A stretch of DNA of 6,948 nt from an uncultured Cellvibrionales bacterium (GTDB taxonomy: Bacteria; Pseudomonadota; Gammaproteobacteria; Pseudomonadales; UBA7434): assembly GCA_937897785.1 (NCBI GenBank), contig CALCNB010000021.1:1-6948 (forward strand), in the 5' to 3' direction. The position numbers were made by a program, and so were the translations under genes. This document shows, piece after piece, positions 6,197 to 6,948 of this stretch. The notes below the pieces were generated by a model. It was not told the origin of the DNA and made no database searches. It saw nothing but the letters and a program-made list of their open reading frames with translations. Each line of letters starts with the position of its first letter. The first letter of the stretch is position 1.

Positions 6197-6948
6197 ATGA
6201 CGAATAAACAAGTACGTAAAGTTGCCTTTATTACCGGTGCTAGTCGAGGCATCGGCGCCGAATCAGCCGTGGCCTTGGCCAAAGCCGGTTGGGATGTAGC
6301 AATAACGGCGAGAACCTTGAATGAGGGTGAGGCACAAAATTATGCCGTCGGCCAGCGAGCACTGCCCGGCAGTTTAGCGGCAACAGCTCAGGCGGTGAAT
6401 GAAGTCGGTGGTGAGGCGCTTTGCTTAAAGGCGGATATTCTTGATCAGGCGTCGGTTGTTGCTGCCGCTGAACAGGCGATCGCTCATTATGGTCAGATTA
6501 ATTTACTGTTTAATAACGCGGTATATCAAGGCGAGGGTAATCAACAAAATTTGCTTGAAGTGACCGATCAACAGCTTAAAAATATTTATCAAAGTAATAT
6601 TTTTACGCCGTTAGCCTTAGTTAAAACGTTACTGCCAAGCATGCTGTCACTAAGTTCAAGCACGGTGATTAATATGGTCTCATTTACAGCTTTTAATGAT
6701 CCACCTGCACCGGCTAGTGAGGGCGGTTGGGGATTTGCTTATCCGTCATCAAAAGCAGCATTTGGTCGAATGGCAGGTTCTCTGCGGGCTGAGCATAAAA
6801 ATACCGGCTTAAGAGTCTTTAATTTGGAGCCTGGAACGGTCATTACTGAAGTGATGCGAGAGTTAGGTATTGATGAAAAGGTGTTAAAGGGTTTTAAATC
6901 TTGCACCCCGCAAGCGATTGCATCAGTAGTGGCGTGGTTGGCTGAGAA
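6197..6948 (+). CDS. Short-chain dehydrogenase/reductase, 3' partial
   Basis: This is an NAD(P)-dependent classical SDR with Rossmann fold; 250 codons are visible and the frame is still open at the right edge, so the C-terminus is missing. Motifs are TGASRGIG (13-20), D80 in the KADI strand end, NNAV (106-109, variant of NNAG), the structural N134, and the catalytic S162, Y182 and K186 (YPSSK), followed by PG (212-213). R17 and R39 (TAR after the second strand) suggest NADP(H) preference. A longer loop after strand 2, with NEGE (42-45) and LPGSLAATAQAV (56-67), is typical of one SDR subgroup. The ATG at 6197 has GGG (6189-6191) 5 nt upstream as an acceptable SD. It is divergent from the LLM gene, sharing a 191-bp regulatory region, which hints at a joint pathway. 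The substrate cannot be told from the sequence. Confidence 0.92.
   Translation, partial: MTNKQVRKVAFITGASRGIGAESAVALAKAGWDVAITARTLNEGEAQNYAVGQRALPGSLAATAQAVNEVGGEALCLKADILDQASVVAAAEQAIAHYGQINLLFNNAVYQGEGNQQNLLEVTDQQLKNIYQSNIFTPLALVKTLLPSMLSLSSSTVINMVSFTAFNDPPAPASEGGWGFAYPSSKAAFGRMAGSLRAEHKNTGLRVFNLEPGTVITEVMRELGIDEKVLKGFKSCTPQAIASVVAWLAE

Noticed and set aside
1..6948. Mobile element, CRISPR, phage defence or toxin-antitoxin content
   Set aside because: No transposase or integrase, no regularly spaced repeats, no tRNA or attachment-site repeats, and all genes belong to metabolic or transport families.

Overview
This window looks like ordinary chromosome from a Gammaproteobacterium, most likely a marine or aquatic heterotroph. 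The support is a close SrkA/YihE homologue, a BtuF-type binding protein with a Sec signal peptide, E. coli-like promoter hexamers and Shine-Dalgarno (SD) sites, and mid-range base composition. Taxonomy below class level is a guess. I see no RNA gene, mobile element, CRISPR array or phage gene.

Left half (1-3498, all + strand): a compact operon already running at the left edge. It encodes the C-terminal part of a FecCD/BtuC-type permease, an ABC ATPase closest to the HmuV type, a periplasmic BtuF-like binding protein, and an SrkA-type protein kinase. Gaps are 7 nt and 5 nt, followed by an 8-nt overlap. The first three make an importer for a large TonB-dependent cofactor. The binding protein points to cobalamin, while permease and ATPase resemble haem importers. 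The kinase is translationally tied to the binding protein but has no obvious role in uptake.

Middle (3499-4973): a 201-bp spacer carries a weak terminator candidate, a consensus TATAAT promoter and an 8-bp direct repeat with 21-bp periodicity. It leads into an HsaA/HpaH-like two-component flavin monooxygenase (acyl-CoA dehydrogenase fold). A strong bidirectional terminator separates this gene from its convergent neighbour.

Right half (4974-6948): a minus-strand LLM-class flavin-dependent oxidoreductase (luciferase-like fold, resembling TIGR03617) is divergent from a short-chain dehydrogenase cut off by the right edge. The 191-bp region between them holds a near-consensus minus-strand promoter whose -10 and spacer are covered by a 9-bp-arm inverted repeat, a plausible repressor site.

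The monooxygenase, LLM oxidoreductase and SDR are redox families that recur in steroid and aromatic or alicyclic catabolism, so the right half may be part of a catabolic locus. No pathway-defining gene is visible to prove it. Nothing here is clearly a new system. The points most worth checking are the hybrid identity of the importer, the kinase at the end of that operon, the oxygenase without a visible reductase partner, and the two candidate regulatory sites.
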